Shown here piece by piece: positions 25,683 to 34,622 of a stretch of 39,973 nt of DNA. The DNA comes from an uncultured Pseudomonadota bacterium (GTDB lineage: Bacteria; Bdellovibrionota_B; Oligoflexia; Oligoflexales; CAIYRB01), in contig CAIYRB010000175.1 of NCBI GenBank assembly GCA_903928445.1, positions 1 through 39,973 of the forward strand, written 5' to 3'. The first letter of the stretch is position 1. Every line of letters starts with the position of its first letter. The notes under the pieces were generated by a model. That model made no database searches, was not told the origin of the DNA, and saw nothing but the letters and a program-made list of their open reading frames with translations. The position numbers and the translations under genes were made by a program.

Positions 25683-28382
25683 GTGACCGCACTCCCAAAG
25701 CGCTTGTTTATTGTCGATACCATGGCGCTATTTTTTCGCAGCTTCTATGCCCTTGGCCGTAGTTCCCTCGCGACCAGCCAAGGTCAGCCAACTGGTGCCG
25801 TTTATGGCACGGCGATGTTTATGAATAAATTGCTAAGCGAGCAGAGGCCCGACTTTCTCGTGGCGGTCTGCGACACGCCAGAACCAACCTTTCGTCACGC
25901 GATGTTTCCCGCTTACAAGGCCCATCGCGACGCCATGCCAAGCGATCTCGAAGCCCAACTACCTTGGTGTTATGAGCTGCTAACTCACTACCGCTGCCCG
26001 GTGCTACGTCAGCCTGGGGTCGAAGCCGACGATTTTGTCGGGACTCTGGTCCGCCACTATGCTCGCCCGGATCTCCAAGTCTTCATCATTTCTGGTGACA
26101 AAGACTTTATGCAGCTGATCGGTGATCATAGCTTTATGCTTGCACCGAAAAAAAATGAAGAAGCCCTGCTAATCAATCGAGCTGCCGTTAAAGAAAAATT
26201 CGACTGCACACCGGAACAGGTCGTCGACGCACTGGCATTGATCGGCGACACTGCTGACAACGTCCCCGGAGTACATGGCATCGGCGAAAAGGGCGCAGCC
26301 AAGCTGATCGGAGCCTATGGCTCGCTCGAAGGCATCTACCAGCACCTCGCAGACCTCACGCCAAAACTGCGCGCCAGCCTGGAGGCCGGTCGCGACGACG
26401 CGTTTTTGTCCCGGCAACTCGTGACACTCAAGACGGACCTTGAGCTGCCGCTAACCCTCGCTCAGATGCACTGCGACTGGCGCAGCGCATCGGCAAACCC
26501 TGAGTTACTGGCGTTTCTCACTCGGCTGCAATTTAAAACCCTGGCGCAAAAAGTCCAAGGCGCACTGTTAAAAGACGATGTCCGTACGCCGGTCACAGTA
26601 GCTGACACACCGGCAGCACCGCTCAACGAGCCTACTACCAGCGATACGCCACTATCACTGGATTCGGTTAAGCCAGATGACGCCACCCTGCCATCCGAAG
26701 TGAGCAAGCTGCAGGCGGCCATGTCGACCTGCAGCAGCTTTGCCTTCACCCTGGACTGTAGCAACCCCGACATCATCACCGGTCGCCCCTTAGCCGCCCA
26801 CTTGGTGATTGATACCGGCGAAGCCTTTCACCTGCCACTCACCGAGGAGGGCATTTACCTCCTCCGCCCACTGCTGGCAAATTCCCGGCAAACAAAGGTC
26901 ACGCACGGACTAAAGCATAGCCTGCAGATGCTGGAAAACATCGGCATCGACCTGGCCCCTCCGTATATCGACGTCGAAATCTGCGACTATCTTGTCGATC
27001 CAAACCACTATGACCACTCAATCCAGTCCATGCTTGCCAGGTGGGAACACCTGGAGACCACCCAGCTTCCAGGCACGGCTCAAGCCAAAGCCATCATCAC
27101 CCTGTATCGCAAGCTCGCGCCAATACTCGCCGCCGCCGGTCTGGAGCGGGTGCTTCATCAAGTAGAGATGCCGCTCGTGCCAGTCCTCGCCCGCATGGAA
27201 CGCTGCGGCTTTTTCATCGATGCAGAATTTCTCGACATTTACTCAAGCGAGCTCGCCGCAACCGCCAAGGGCCTAGAGACGGAGCTTTATGCCGCAGCCG
27301 GCGGGCCCTTCAATATAAACTCCTCAAAGCAACTACAGGCCTTGTTGTTTGACCGCCTTAAGCTGCATGAAGTCGCTGGGCTTAAGCGCTTAAAGCGCAC
27401 GAAAACCGGCTATTCAACGGACGAATCCGTCCTTGAGCAGCTTGCCGAGACGCACAAGGTCCCGCGGCTCATCATCGCCTATCGCGAGGTAAGTAAACTT
27501 AAGAACACCTATGTCGACCCTTTGCCCCAGTTCATCAATCCACGCACCAACCGCGTCCATACGACCTTTCGCCAAACGGTGGCGGCGACCGGCCGACTCA
27601 GCTCAGACAGGCCAAATCTGCAAAACATTCCGATCCAGTCCGATCTCGGCCGCCGCATTCGCCGCGCTTTTAAGCCGCAAGATCCCGGCTCGGTACTGAT
27701 TTCAGCGGACTATTCACAAGTCGAACTTAGGTTGCTGGCACACCTGGCCGACGCCAAAGATATGATCGCAGCATTTATTAACGGCCTTGATGTGCACACC
27801 GTCACCGCCGCCAAGATCTTTGGCGTCGCCGAGAGTGCCGTGACGCCGCAGCTGCGTTCGCGGGCCAAGGCCGTAAACTTCGGCATCATCTATGGCATGG
27901 GACCGCAGCGCCTGGCTGCCACCACGGGTGTGAGCCTTGGCGAGGCCAAGGCCTTCATCCAGCGCTATTTTGAGGTTTACCCTGCGATCAAAACCTACAC
28001 CCAGTCGCTGATCGCCTCTGCTCGCGCCACGGGTTACTGCGTCACCATGCTCGGCCGCAGGCGGCCCATTCCAGAGCTTAGCGACAAGAACCAAGCCAAT
28101 CAATCGCGCGGTGAAAACATCGCCGTCAATGCGCCGATTCAGGGCAGTGCCGCTGATTTGATCAAGCTAGCCATGATCCGCATCGACCAAGCACTCATCA
28201 GCGAACGCTTAAAGACTCAACTGCTGCTGCAGGTCCACGACGAATTGGTATTCAGCGCACCACAAAGCGAAGTGCCCCATGTGATCCCCCTGATTCGGGA
28301 GCACATGGAGCACGCTCTGATAACGCAGGTGCCGCTTAAGGTCGATATCCACACCGGCGCCGACTGGCTCGCAGCGCATTAA
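25683..28382 (+). CDS. polA: DNA polymerase I
   Basis: PolA fills gaps and removes RNA primers. The 899-residue product has three regions. The 5' nuclease (about 1-290) carries LFIVDTMALFFRSFYAL, GVEADDFVGTL, SGDKDFMQLI and GDTADNVPGVHGIGEKGAAKL. A 3'-5' exonuclease-like domain (about 330-520) has lost its metal ligands: the DTET motif reads FTLDCS and NLKYD reads LKHSL, so proofreading is probably absent. The polymerase domain has motif A DYSQVELRLLAH (about 676), motif B RSRAKAVNFGIIYGMG (about 728) and motif C QVHDELVF (about 850). The start is GTG at 25683, following GGTGA. It converges on the EndoG-type gene with one base between stops. Confidence 0.96.
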   Translation: MTALPKRLFIVDTMALFFRSFYALGRSSLATSQGQPTGAVYGTAMFMNKLLSEQRPDFLVAVCDTPEPTFRHAMFPAYKAHRDAMPSDLEAQLPWCYELLTHYRCPVLRQPGVEADDFVGTLVRHYARPDLQVFIISGDKDFMQLIGDHSFMLAPKKNEEALLINRAAVKEKFDCTPEQVVDALALIGDTADNVPGVHGIGEKGAAKLIGAYGSLEGIYQHLADLTPKLRASLEAGRDDAFLSRQLVTLKTDLELPLTLAQMHCDWRSASANPELLAFLTRLQFKTLAQKVQGALLKDDVRTPVTVADTPAAPLNEPTTSDTPLSLDSVKPDDATLPSEVSKLQAAMSTCSSFAFTLDCSNPDIITGRPLAAHLVIDTGEAFHLPLTEEGIYLLRPLLANSRQTKVTHGLKHSLQMLENIGIDLAPPYIDVEICDYLVDPNHYDHSIQSMLARWEHLETTQLPGTAQAKAIITLYRKLAPILAAAGLERVLHQVEMPLVPVLARMERCGFFIDAEFLDIYSSELAATAKGLETELYAAAGGPFNINSSKQLQALLFDRLKLHEVAGLKRLKRTKTGYSTDESVLEQLAETHKVPRLIIAYREVSKLKNTYVDPLPQFINPRTNRVHTTFRQTVAATGRLSSDRPNLQNIPIQSDLGRRIRRAFKPQDPGSVLISADYSQVELRLLAHLADAKDMIAAFINGLDVHTVTAAKIFGVAESAVTPQLRSRAKAVNFGIIYGMGPQRLAATTGVSLGEAKAFIQRYFEVYPAIKTYTQSLIASARATGYCVTMLGRRRPIPELSDKNQANQSRGENIAVNAPIQGSAADLIKLAMIRIDQALISERLKTQLLLQVHDELVFSAPQSEVPHVIPLIREHMEHALITQVPLKVDIHTGADWLAAH

Positions 28383-28383
28383 A

Positions 28384-29361
28384 TTACTGCGCGAAAGGGA
28401 AGTTCAAACCAGCGTCTTGGGCGATCTCGCCGACCGACACCTGGTAATTTTGCCAATCGGTATTTTCTGGGCGGAAGGCCGCACCGGTGGTAACAGCCGG
28501 ATCCGGTGACACGCTGTTGAAATCCGACAACCCTTGATGCGAGTCCGCGCAAGCTTGCTCATGATCGGTAAGCGGATCGGTACCGGTTGATGTGCTGTTT
28601 GGCATTAAAATCGCAGCTAACACCGTCCCATGTCCAGAAGTCAGGTCATTCGCGCGGAGCACGATCTTAAAGTTTTTGCTTGGAACAGCAATATCTCCAT
28701 CAGGACCGATATGGCCGGGATGATCGTCGAAGATGGCGCCGGCGATAATGTAGATCGATTGGTCAGTGCCCCGGACCAAATTGCGCTCGTGCTCTTCAAA
28801 GTGTTCCCAGATGCCGCGATTCAAATACGCCGTCTGCGGCATCATGTTCGACATGAGAAAGGTGCGACGATTTTGGTCCTCCGAGGCAGTACGGTCGGCC
28901 GAGGGCGTCATGTGCCCACGATCAAAACAGCTGCCCTGAAAATCCTGCGGTGTCACCGCGTGACCACCGTTGGCCGCCAGATATTGGTCGAGATCGGGGT
29001 CCAAGGCGAAGGAGTTAGTCCGATGAACTGACCCCAAATCGCTGTCTTCTAGGCGCCAGGCGACCCAGTTGGGGGTGCGGTGCTCTGGGCTCCACGAGAT
29101 CACGTACTGGTCACGCGAAATCAGGATCTCGGTCGCTTCCTCGCCGCGAGGACGACCAAGGCCAATATTCGGGTTACTCATAAGATCCACGTCGCCGATG
29201 ACTCGTCCGCCCTGGCCGCCCTGATTGACAGAAGGGCCAGCGTTCGTTTCCGACAGCCGACCCTTTGAACCACCCCTGGCACCGCAGCCGGACGCCGCAA
29301 CGGCCATTATGACGATGCTTAGACAACAGGATAACGTTCGCCCAGGTGCCAGCAATCTCAT
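28384..29361 (-). CDS. DNA/RNA non-specific endonuclease (EndoG/NUC1 type), predicted lipoprotein
   Basis: A beta-beta-alpha metal nuclease that cuts DNA and RNA without sequence preference. With ATG at 29361 (GGGGGA just upstream) the product has 325 residues and a lipoprotein leader ending VAASGC, with Cys26 as the anchor. The frame is open upstream but without a better start. The nuclease domain has YVISWSPEHRTPNWVAW (about 86-102), the catalytic DRGH motif (147-150), and the metal/helper region SNMMPQTAYLNRGIWEHFE (Asn172, Asn181). It acts outside the cytoplasm, so likely roles are nutrient scavenging or digestion of extracellular DNA; a predator lifestyle would fit but is inference. It is the minus-strand neighbour of polA. 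Confidence 0.88.
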   Translation of the reverse strand: MRLLAPGRTLSCCLSIVIMAVAASGCGARGGSKGRLSETNAGPSVNQGGQGGRVIGDVDLMSNPNIGLGRPRGEEATEILISRDQYVISWSPEHRTPNWVAWRLEDSDLGSVHRTNSFALDPDLDQYLAANGGHAVTPQDFQGSCFDRGHMTPSADRTASEDQNRRTFLMSNMMPQTAYLNRGIWEHFEEHERNLVRGTDQSIYIIAGAIFDDHPGHIGPDGDIAVPSKNFKIVLRANDLTSGHGTVLAAILMPNSTSTGTDPLTDHEQACADSHQGLSDFNSVSPDPAVTTGAAFRPENTDWQNYQVSVGEIAQDAGLNFPFAQ

Positions 29362-29510
29362 AAGTCCCCCGATATAGGATGAAAATATGCTAAGTGATGC
29401 CGTTCCCAGACATAGCAATAAATTGGCCGGGAGTCCAGTCCCACGCCGCTTACAGACCTAGTCTTAACCTAGGATTTTGCATCGCTTCATGTCGTGAAGG
29501 GTCGGCAAAT

Positions 29511-30281
29511 TCAGCTTATTTCGACGATGAGAGGCGCATGGTCAGAAGGTTTCTCTCCCTCGAGCTCGCCCAGGTCGACGTAACAGCGCATGAGCTTGTC
29601 CGCAACGGACACGGTGGCAAGGGCCAGATCGATGCGCAGACCATGGTTTCTGGACCAGCCTCCGGCCCGGTAATCCCACCATGTGTAGCCTTCCTTGGCC
29701 TCGTCCAAACGACGAAAGGCATCGACTAGGCCAAAGCTCAAAACCTCCTGAAAAGCGGCCCTTTCGCGGTCTGAGCATAGGATCTTGTCCCGCCACTGCG
29801 CTGGGTCATGGACATCCAAATCAGCGGGCGCCACATTGAAGTCGCCAAGTAACAGCAGGGCATCCTGCGGTGAGTGATGCCGACGCAGATAACGGCACAG
29901 TCGCGCTAGCCAGTTCAATTTGTAGTAATACTTGTCAGTACCGGTGGCTTGCCCGTTAGGGACATAGGCCGACATCACGGTCAATCCTGGAAACCACGCC
30001 GTCAGTAGTCGCGCGGCCGGATCGTCAACCGCATCGGCAAAGCCCCGCAACATCTCGACCGGAGGCTGGCGGCTCAGGATTGCGACACCGTTGTAGGCCT
30101 TTTGACCAAACACCGCTGCTTGGTAGCCAGCGGCCGCCACCTCGGCATGCGGGAAGCCCTCATCTACGCACTTAAGCTCCTGCAAACAAAGAATATCCGG
30201 GGCATGCCTGGCAAGAACCCCAAGCAGGCGTTCAAGCCGGACATTCACCGAATTGACGTTCCAGGTGATGATCTTCTGCAT
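29511..30281 (-). CDS. xthA: Exodeoxyribonuclease III
   Basis: ExoIII cuts at abasic sites and trims 3' ends in base-excision repair. With ATG at 30281 the 256-residue product begins MQKIITWNVNSVNVRLERLL, the usual opening; the frame is open another 108 codons upstream but this adds no family sequence. Catalytic motifs are visible: Asn8, Glu35 (LQELKC), YNGVAILSR, YVPNG, LGDFNVAP, the WWDYRAGG loop, LRIDLALAT, and Asp247/His248 (SDHAPLIVEIS). The length is normal. Divergent from the PilZ gene, with 79 bp between starts. Gene placement beside polA and EndoG is consistent with a DNA-repair role but not an operon. Confidence 0.93.
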   Translation of the reverse strand: MQKIITWNVNSVNVRLERLLGVLARHAPDILCLQELKCVDEGFPHAEVAAAGYQAAVFGQKAYNGVAILSRQPPVEMLRGFADAVDDPAARLLTAWFPGLTVMSAYVPNGQATGTDKYYYKLNWLARLCRYLRRHHSPQDALLLLGDFNVAPADLDVHDPAQWRDKILCSDRERAAFQEVLSFGLVDAFRRLDEAKEGYTWWDYRAGGWSRNHGLRIDLALATVSVADKLMRCYVDLGELEGEKPSDHAPLIVEIS

Positions 30282-30360
30282 GCGCTCGCCTGCTCCAACT
30301 AAAGTTTTGCCGCCTTCTACCGAACTCCAGGAAGGATGCCTAAGTCCGGGAGATGCCAGG

Positions 30361-30708
30361 ATGTTAGCGAAAAAAATCAGCGGCCGCAAAAGTCCTCGTT
30401 CACCGGTCACCCCCTTGGATATCAAGGGACACCTGCTGAAAGCCAATGGCAACCTCACCCAGGTGGTGGTGGTCTGGAATGTTTCAGACACAGGGCTCTG
30501 CCTCTGGGTCACGGAGAAGTTCAAAAGCGGCGATCTCATCGCCTTCCAGCTGACCCATCCCGCCGAGGTGTCGATCGCCTGCAAGGTCCGCTGGGTTCGC
30601 ACCATCCCTGACCGCTCGGGCTACCTCTTAGGCCTGGAGTCCGTGGGCGACCGCGAATCGATGCGTGCAGTCTATGCGCTGGTGCTGCCACAGACCTCCA
30701 AACGCTAG
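30361..30708 (+). CDS. PilZ-domain protein
   Basis: A single-domain 115-residue protein. PilZ domains bind cyclic di-GMP with an RxxxR loop and a (D/N)xSxxG motif. Both are visible: Arg9-Lys-Ser-Pro-Arg13 and NVSDTG (40-45), spaced as expected, followed by beta strands with GDLIAFQL, VRWVR and YLLGLE. I choose ATG at 30361 because GGGAGATGCCAGG precedes it and earlier codons are not PilZ-like. It diverges from xthA and is followed by tatB 105 bp later. It is likely a cyclic-di-GMP effector acting on motility or surface behaviour. Confidence 0.82.
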   Translation: MLAKKISGRKSPRSPVTPLDIKGHLLKANGNLTQVVVVWNVSDTGLCLWVTEKFKSGDLIAFQLTHPAEVSIACKVRWVRTIPDRSGYLLGLESVGDRESMRAVYALVLPQTSKR

Positions 30709-30813
30709 GTTCAACGTCGCGCAAGGCCTGTTCTATGTGTTCTGTGGTTTGCGTGCCCAGCGATTTCCTTTAGAGTGACCTGGCATCTAATCGGTAAAAA
30801 GGGGCATCGGCCT

Positions 30814-31302
30814 ATGTTTGGCGTTGGCTTTTTTGAAATGGTGATTATCGCTGTCGTCGCCCTGGTGGTCGTCGGGCCAAAGCGCCTGCCTGAGGTCATG
30901 CGCCAAGCGGGGCGCCTGTTTGTCCATGTCCGCCGCACTGCAAACGATGTGCGTTCGACCTTCGACCAGGTGATCCGGGAGGCAGAAGACGAGATCCGCC
31001 GCGAGGAAGCCCAGTCCCTGCGCGAGGCCCTGCAGCCGATCCTCGATGCAAAAAAAGACGTGTCATCCATCATTGCTGATGCGCATACCACTACGACCGA
31101 AGCCCTCGCTCCAACCGGCACCCAGACCTTGGCCCAAGGGCGCAGCCTGGACCAAGTGTTGACCCCAGCGCCGAAAGCAGCGGCCGCTCCGGCCGCAGAC
31201 TCACATCTAGTGACGTCCACATCTCCATCAAGGGAATCCTCCGATCTAGAGCCGCCGCACCCGCCCAAGCTTCAGGATTCGCCGCCAGACGACAAGGTAT
31301 AA
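30814..31302 (+). CDS. tatB: Sec-independent translocase protein TatB (TatA/E-like)
   Basis: TatA/B family subunits form the twin-arginine export machinery for folded proteins. The 162-residue product begins MFGVGFFEMVIIAVVALVVVGPKRLPEVMR: one N-terminal membrane helix with the Glu that marks TatB, followed by the GPKRLP turn and an amphipathic charged helix. The long charged tail to residue 162 also favours TatB over TatA. The start ATG has AAAAAGGGG about 6 bp upstream. tatC is not beside it here; lysA follows 7 bp later. I call TatB with moderate certainty about A versus B. Confidence 0.85.
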   Translation: MFGVGFFEMVIIAVVALVVVGPKRLPEVMRQAGRLFVHVRRTANDVRSTFDQVIREAEDEIRREEAQSLREALQPILDAKKDVSSIIADAHTTTTEALAPTGTQTLAQGRSLDQVLTPAPKAAAAPAADSHLVTSTSPSRESSDLEPPHPPKLQDSPPDDKV

Positions 31303-31309
31303 GCAGGCC

Positions 31310-32566
31310 ATGGTTAAGGATATCGAGTGCTTTGCCGTTAAACACGGCGTCTATCACTGCGAGGGGGTACCCCTCACGCAACTCGCCAGGGCCGTCGGCA
31401 CACCAGCCTATATTTATTCTCAAAGCGCCCTGGAAGCCAATTGCGCCGGCCTGATTCGAGCCTTCGCTGGCTACCCAACACTACCCTGCTTTGCTGTTAA
31501 AGCGATGAGCAACCTGACGCTCCTGCGCCACATCTTCGGCGCTGGTTTTGGCGCCGATCTGGTGTCAGGTGGTGAGCTGCAGAGGTCTCTGCTGGCTGGG
31601 GCCAGGCCAGATCAGATCGTGTTTTCTGGCGTCGGCAAGCAGTCCGAGGAAATCGATCAGGCGCTAGCCGCGGGCATCTTGATGTTCAACGTTGAATCGC
31701 CCTACGAGCTCGATCTGATCGCCACCTTGGCCGGCCAGCGCGGCCAAAGAGCTGCCGTCAGCCTAAGGGTCAATCCGAACATCGACGCCAAAACCAATGC
31801 GAAGATTGCGACAGGCTTGTATTCGACGAAGTTCGGCCTGCCGGAGGCGGCGCTGCCGCCTTTGCTCGACCGCATCGGCCGCGATCCGCACCTCGAATTG
31901 GTTGGCATCGGCTGCCATATCGGCAGTCAAATCGTCGACATCCAACCACTGCGAGACGCCGCTAGACAGATGGTGCGGCTTGCCAGTCATCTGCAACAAC
32001 AAGGTCACAAGCTGCGTTACCTCGACCTAGGCGGCGGCCTCGGTATCCGCTATGACCAGGAAGTGCCGCCAAGCTTTAGCGATTATGCCGATGCACTGAT
32101 TCAGGCGGTCCGCCCAAGCGGCCTTCATTTGATTATCGAACCAGGCCGGGCTTTAGTCGGCAACACTGCGATTCTTCTGACTAAGGTCCTCGGCGTCAAG
32201 ACCACACCGGAGCGCCACTTCGTCATCGTCGATGCGGCGATGAACGATCTTATCCGACCGACGCTCTACGGCTCTTACCACGAGATTAGCCCAGTGGTGG
32301 CAGCGGCAGGTGGCGAAGAAGTCCTCTGTGATTTCGTCGGCCCGATCTGCGAAACAGGCGATTTTTTGGCAAAGGGACGGCGGATGCGGCTGCCGGCCGG
32401 CGGCGACCTGATGTTACTTCGCAGCTGCGGTGCCTATGGGGCATCGATGGCGTCGCAGTACAATAGCAGGCCACGTGCTCCCGAGGTCCTAGTCAGCGGC
32501 ACTAGTCACCAGATCGTGCGCCGCAGGGAAACACCTGCAGCCTTGTGGGCCGATGAACTTGTTTAG
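31310..32566 (+). CDS. lysA: Diaminopimelate decarboxylase
   Basis: LysA makes L-lysine from meso-diaminopimelate using pyridoxal phosphate. The 418-residue product has Lys64 in FAVKAMSNL (the PLP lysine), the glycine turn LDLGGGLGIRY, HIGSQI, EPGRALVGN, and the C-terminal substrate motif CGAYGASMASQYNSRPRAP with the active-site Cys (about 372). It follows tatB by 7 bp and is followed by lysC after about 138 bp. Together lysA and lysC put the last and first steps of lysine synthesis side by side. I see no lysine riboswitch upstream of either gene. Confidence 0.95.
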   Translation: MVKDIECFAVKHGVYHCEGVPLTQLARAVGTPAYIYSQSALEANCAGLIRAFAGYPTLPCFAVKAMSNLTLLRHIFGAGFGADLVSGGELQRSLLAGARPDQIVFSGVGKQSEEIDQALAAGILMFNVESPYELDLIATLAGQRGQRAAVSLRVNPNIDAKTNAKIATGLYSTKFGLPEAALPPLLDRIGRDPHLELVGIGCHIGSQIVDIQPLRDAARQMVRLASHLQQQGHKLRYLDLGGGLGIRYDQEVPPSFSDYADALIQAVRPSGLHLIIEPGRALVGNTAILLTKVLGVKTTPERHFVIVDAAMNDLIRPTLYGSYHEISPVVAAAGGEEVLCDFVGPICETGDFLAKGRRMRLPAGGDLMLLRSCGAYGASMASQYNSRPRAPEVLVSGTSHQIVRRRETPAALWADELV

Positions 32567-32704
32567 CAAAACCGGCGCCAAAGCGTTCCAGGCCATGGGC
32601 TACAAAGCCTGCTGGACGTGACCCTGCAGTCCGTGTAGACAAAATCCGCGGCACACCTTGGGGTGTCGCACCTGCCATCCCATCCGATCAAAAAGGCAAG
32701 ATCC

Positions 32705-33961
32705 GTGTACGCATCGCTTCCTAAGACCGCCCCGATCGTCCAAAAATACGGGGGAACCTCCGTTGGCACCGGTGAACGCATCAAAGCGGTCGCTGAACGA
32801 ATTGCCCGCCAATGGCGGGACGGTTACCACCACCTAGCGATCGTCGTCAGCGCCCAGTCCGGAGAAACCAATCGCCTCGTGGACATGATGCGAAGCGTCA
32901 ATCCTAATGCCTCCGGGGTCGCTTACGATATGGCCCTTGCTGCTGGCGAACAGGTCAGCGTCGCTCTTATGTCCGCCGCATTGGAGGCGCAGGGCATCAA
33001 AGCACTGCCTCTGCTAGCGCACCAACTCGGTATCCACACCGACGAGCTGCACGCCAAGGCCCGCATTCGTCATATCGACACCGACCTCATCGAGCGGGGC
33101 TGGAAGCGCGGTGCGGTGGCGGTGATTGCTGGCTTTCAGGGCGTCAACAGCGACCACGAGATCACGACCTTGGGACGTGGCGGTAGCGACACCAGTGCTG
33201 TCGCTCTCGCGGTCGCACTAAAAGCCAGATTTTGCGAGATCAACACGGACGTTGATGGTGTCTTCACCGCCGATCCGCGCTTGGTGCCTTCGGCTCGGTT
33301 GATCGAAAGCCTAGAATACGAGACGGCGTTTGAAATGGCGTCGCTTGGCAGCAAGGTGTTGCATCCGCGTTGTGTCGAGTTGGCTGCTAAGTTCCACATG
33401 CCGCTCATCGTTCGCAACACCTTTACCTCTGACAGCCACAGAAGGACCCGCATCATGCCCCAATCGGCCACAGGCAGCTTAGAAGAACTCGTCGTATCTG
33501 GCGTCACCACTGATCGCCAGATCGCCAAATTGACCTTGACCGGTCTGCGTCAAGACAGCGCCGTGATCTCCGAGATCTTCCAGTCGCTCGGTGAGCTTGG
33601 CATCAACGTCGACATCATCGTCCACGATAAACCGCACGCCGATCAGAGCCTACGCCTTGGCTTCACGATTGCGTCTAGCGATCTCGCTGCAGCCCGCAAG
33701 GTGATCGCCGAGCTAGCTGCAAGCAAAGGGTACGACAGCCTAAACATCGTCGCTGAAGGCGGCCTGGCGAAAGTCTCCGCGGTCGGGGTTGGCATGCGCA
33801 GCTACGCTGGTGTCGCGGGACGCACATTCAACGCACTGACGTCGCAGGGTATCGTGATTCACATGATTTCAACCTCGGAGATCAAAATCTCCGTGGTCGT
33901 CGACGAGGCCGAGGCGACGCGCGCGACCCAAGCTTTGCATCGCGAGTTCGTCGGGGACTAA
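32705..33961 (+). CDS. lysC: Aspartate kinase
   Basis: Aspartate kinase phosphorylates aspartate, the first step to lysine, threonine and methionine. The 418-residue product opens with IVQKYGGTSVGTGERI (kinase N-terminal motif) and holds GGSDTSAVALAVAL and two C-terminal ACT domains (about 270-418), typical of a lysine/threonine-inhibited monofunctional enzyme. The start is uncertain: GTG at 32705 has AAGGCAAG upstream and I prefer it; GTG at 32663 would add 14 residues but has no good ribosome site. It follows lysA and precedes the DTW gene after a single base. Confidence 0.93.
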   Translation: MYASLPKTAPIVQKYGGTSVGTGERIKAVAERIARQWRDGYHHLAIVVSAQSGETNRLVDMMRSVNPNASGVAYDMALAAGEQVSVALMSAALEAQGIKALPLLAHQLGIHTDELHAKARIRHIDTDLIERGWKRGAVAVIAGFQGVNSDHEITTLGRGGSDTSAVALAVALKARFCEINTDVDGVFTADPRLVPSARLIESLEYETAFEMASLGSKVLHPRCVELAAKFHMPLIVRNTFTSDSHRRTRIMPQSATGSLEELVVSGVTTDRQIAKLTLTGLRQDSAVISEIFQSLGELGINVDIIVHDKPHADQSLRLGFTIASSDLAAARKVIAELAASKGYDSLNIVAEGGLAKVSAVGVGMRSYAGVAGRTFNALTSQGIVIHMISTSEIKISVVVDEAEATRATQALHREFVGD

Positions 33962-33962
33962 T

Positions 33963-34622
33963 GTGAGTCAGAGAAAAAAAATCGATGCTCGCTGCGACCG
34001 GTGCCTGATGCGGCGAGAGCTGTGTCTTTGCCCGCTGATTCCGCGGCTTGATCTCGCGACCAGGGTGGTTTTGATCATCAGCAAACGCGAACTACGGGTG
34101 CCGACCAACACCGGCCGGCTGGCCACACTAGCCCTGGCCAACAGCACCATTCTTCGTCATGGCGATCAAAATCACCGCTACGATGTGCAAGGCCACCTAT
34201 TGCCTGGCGCTGTCAGCCTGCTTCTCTATCCAGCTCCCGACGCCATCGTCCTCAGCCCTGAATTCGCGCGCAGCCTAAGCGGCCCCTGCAATCTGATCGT
34301 TCCCGATGGTAACTGGCGCCAGACGATCAAAATGCGGCGACGCGATCCATATCTGGCGACGCTGCCGGTGGTGACCTTGCCACCTGGTGAAGCTTCCGGT
34401 TACCGCGTCCGGCGAGAAAGCAAGGCAGCCGGTTTAGCCACTATCGAAGCCATCGCCAGGGCATTAGGCTATCTTGAAGGCTCCCATGCCCAACTGGCCT
34501 TGGAGGAGTTGTTTCAGACGATGGTGTCGCGCACTTTGGCCAGTCGTGGCACTCCGCTGCACGGCCTCCAGGTAAAGGCCGTGGGCGCCGAAGGAGACCA
34601 CTTTGGCGCGCTTGGAGTTTAA
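33963..34622 (+). CDS. DTW-domain protein (tRNA-uridine aminocarboxypropyltransferase-like)
   Basis: DTW proteins (TapT/TuaA family) add an aminocarboxypropyl group from S-adenosylmethionine to tRNA uridines. The 219-residue product has four N-terminal Cys (11, 14, 21, 23; CDRCLMRRELCLC), a zinc-binding pattern, then ISKRELRVPTNTGRLA and the S-adenosylmethionine region. The name motif DxTW is here DGNW (residues around VPDGNWRQT), Thr to Asn, which may alter activity. It ends with RRESKAAGLATIEAIARALGY, the family C-terminus. The start is GTG at 33963, one base after the lysC stop. The pseudouridine synthase gene overlaps its 3' end by 20 bp. Confidence 0.8.
   Translation: MSQRKKIDARCDRCLMRRELCLCPLIPRLDLATRVVLIISKRELRVPTNTGRLATLALANSTILRHGDQNHRYDVQGHLLPGAVSLLLYPAPDAIVLSPEFARSLSGPCNLIVPDGNWRQTIKMRRRDPYLATLPVVTLPPGEASGYRVRRESKAAGLATIEAIARALGYLEGSHAQLALEELFQTMVSRTLASRGTPLHGLQVKAVGAEGDHFGALGV

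Noticed and set aside
29457..29473. Hairpin CCTAG...CTAGG downstream of xthA as a terminator
   Set aside because: Five-pair stem with a seven-base loop and no T-run on the minus strand; too weak to call.
32567..32704. Lysine riboswitch in the lysA-lysC gap
   Set aside because: The gap is only 138 bp and lacks the multi-helix lysine aptamer layout; only weak short hairpins are visible.
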